A stretch of DNA of 5,881 nt from Acidobacteriota bacterium (GTDB taxonomy: Bacteria; Acidobacteriota; Terriglobia; Bryobacterales; Bryobacteraceae), in assembly GCA_023436715.1 (NCBI GenBank), contig JAEZIJ010000135.1, positions 1 through 5,881 on the forward strand, read 5' to 3'. Below, piece by piece: positions 5,745 through 5,881 of this stretch. Each line of letters starts with the position of its first letter. Within the stretch, counting starts at the first letter, position 1. Under the pieces are notes generated by a model. It searched no databases. It saw only the letters and a list, made by a program, of their open reading frames with translations, and was not told where the DNA came from. The translations under genes were made by a program, and so were the position numbers.

Positions 5745-5767
5745 TTTGGGGATACCGGGGGCATAAT
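5739..5767 (+). promoter_or_regulatory. Strong candidate promoter of the transposase
   Basis: TGGACA (5739-5744, 5 of 6 to TTGACA) and CATAAT (5762-5767, 5 of 6 to TATAAT) are separated by exactly 17 bases. This is the best sigma70-type match in the window. The -35 box forms the right arm of the palindrome at 5724-5744. The expected transcription start is at or next to the A of the ATG at 5773, which would make the transcript leaderless. Confidence 0.55.
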
Positions 5768-5772
5768 CAGTT

Positions 5773-5881
5773 ATGCCGCGCGTCACCCAGCCACTCGTCT
5801 TGTCCCAGGACCAGCAGGAGCAACTCGAGCGTTGGTTGGCTGCGTTGGGCACGCCACAGCAGGTGGCGCTCCGCTGCCGTA
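5773..5881 (+). CDS. IS630-family transposase, N-terminal fragment (runs off the window)
   Basis: Only the first 36 codons are present. The start MPRVTQPLVLSQDQQEQLE, followed by WLAALGTPQQVALRCR, matches the helix-turn-helix beginning of IS630/Tc1-type transposases, where PLVL, a run of acidic and polar residues, a Trp and a (P)Q-VALR-R segment recur. These enzymes carry a DDE catalytic core further on, which is not visible here. An in-frame TAA at 5764-5766 fixes ATG 5773 as the first possible start. No Shine-Dalgarno site lies at normal spacing. Three of six Leu codons are TTG, compared with mainly CTG/CTC in the transporter next to it, which fits a foreign origin, although the sample is very small. 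Whether the gene is intact cannot be told. Confidence 0.75.
   Translation, partial: MPRVTQPLVLSQDQQEQLERWLAALGTPQQVALRCR

Larger units (their letters stand above)
5721..5881 (+). mobile_element. Left end of an IS630-like insertion sequence (cut by window edge)
   Basis: The element is recognised from its transposase start at 5773 and from a non-coding end of about 50 bases with a palindrome. IS630 elements insert at TA and duplicate it. The TA at 5721-5722, directly before GTGTCCAGC, is the best candidate junction; the TA at 5716-5717 inside the transporter stop codon is a second. The right end and its matching inverted repeat are outside the window, so the exact boundary is not proven. Confidence 0.65.

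Noticed and set aside
5724..5750. Intrinsic terminator for the transporter
   Set aside because: The hairpin is good but is followed by TTTGGGG rather than a T-run, and it is better explained as part of the IS end.

Overview
This is a 5.9 kb piece of a GC-rich bacterial chromosome with five genes: four complete and one cut by the right edge. The gene types (a secreted ceramidase-fold protein, a STAS-like protein, a membrane-anchored JAB/JAMM protein with a proline-rich linker, an IS630-type transposase) suggest Acidobacteriota, perhaps the Bryobacterales/Solibacter group. That placement is inference from protein style; there is no rRNA or marker gene here.

Layout. Bases 1-194 are a leader with a candidate promoter and a small palindrome. 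Bases 195-1910 (+) encode a predicted cytoplasmic JAB/JAMM metalloprotease domain joined through one membrane helix to outer-side domains. Bases 1913-2962 (-) run head-on into it with a 2-base gap and encode a secreted ceramidase-fold protein that appears to lack two zinc-ligand histidines and several loops. An 81-base divergent promoter region follows. Bases 3044-3373 (+) encode a small STAS-like protein with Asp at the usual phospho-Ser position. Bases 3436-4383 (+, PfkB sugar kinase) and 4390-5718 (+, sugar-porter MFS transporter) form a tight two-gene unit. The left end of an IS630-like element begins at about 5721, three bases past the transporter stop, and its transposase starts at 5773 and leaves the window.

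How the genes work together. The clearest functional unit is the transporter and kinase pair: sugar is taken up by the porter and phosphorylated in the cytoplasm, most likely fructose or a similar hexose. The small STAS protein lies upstream on the same strand and may or may not be cotranscribed. The JAMM protein and the ceramidase-like protein have no visible functional link to this unit.

The points most worth a second look are the apparently zinc-ligand-deficient ceramidase-fold protein, the trans-membrane JAMM architecture, and the promoter built into the IS end, which predicts a leaderless transposase mRNA. I did not find a convincing new multi-gene system.
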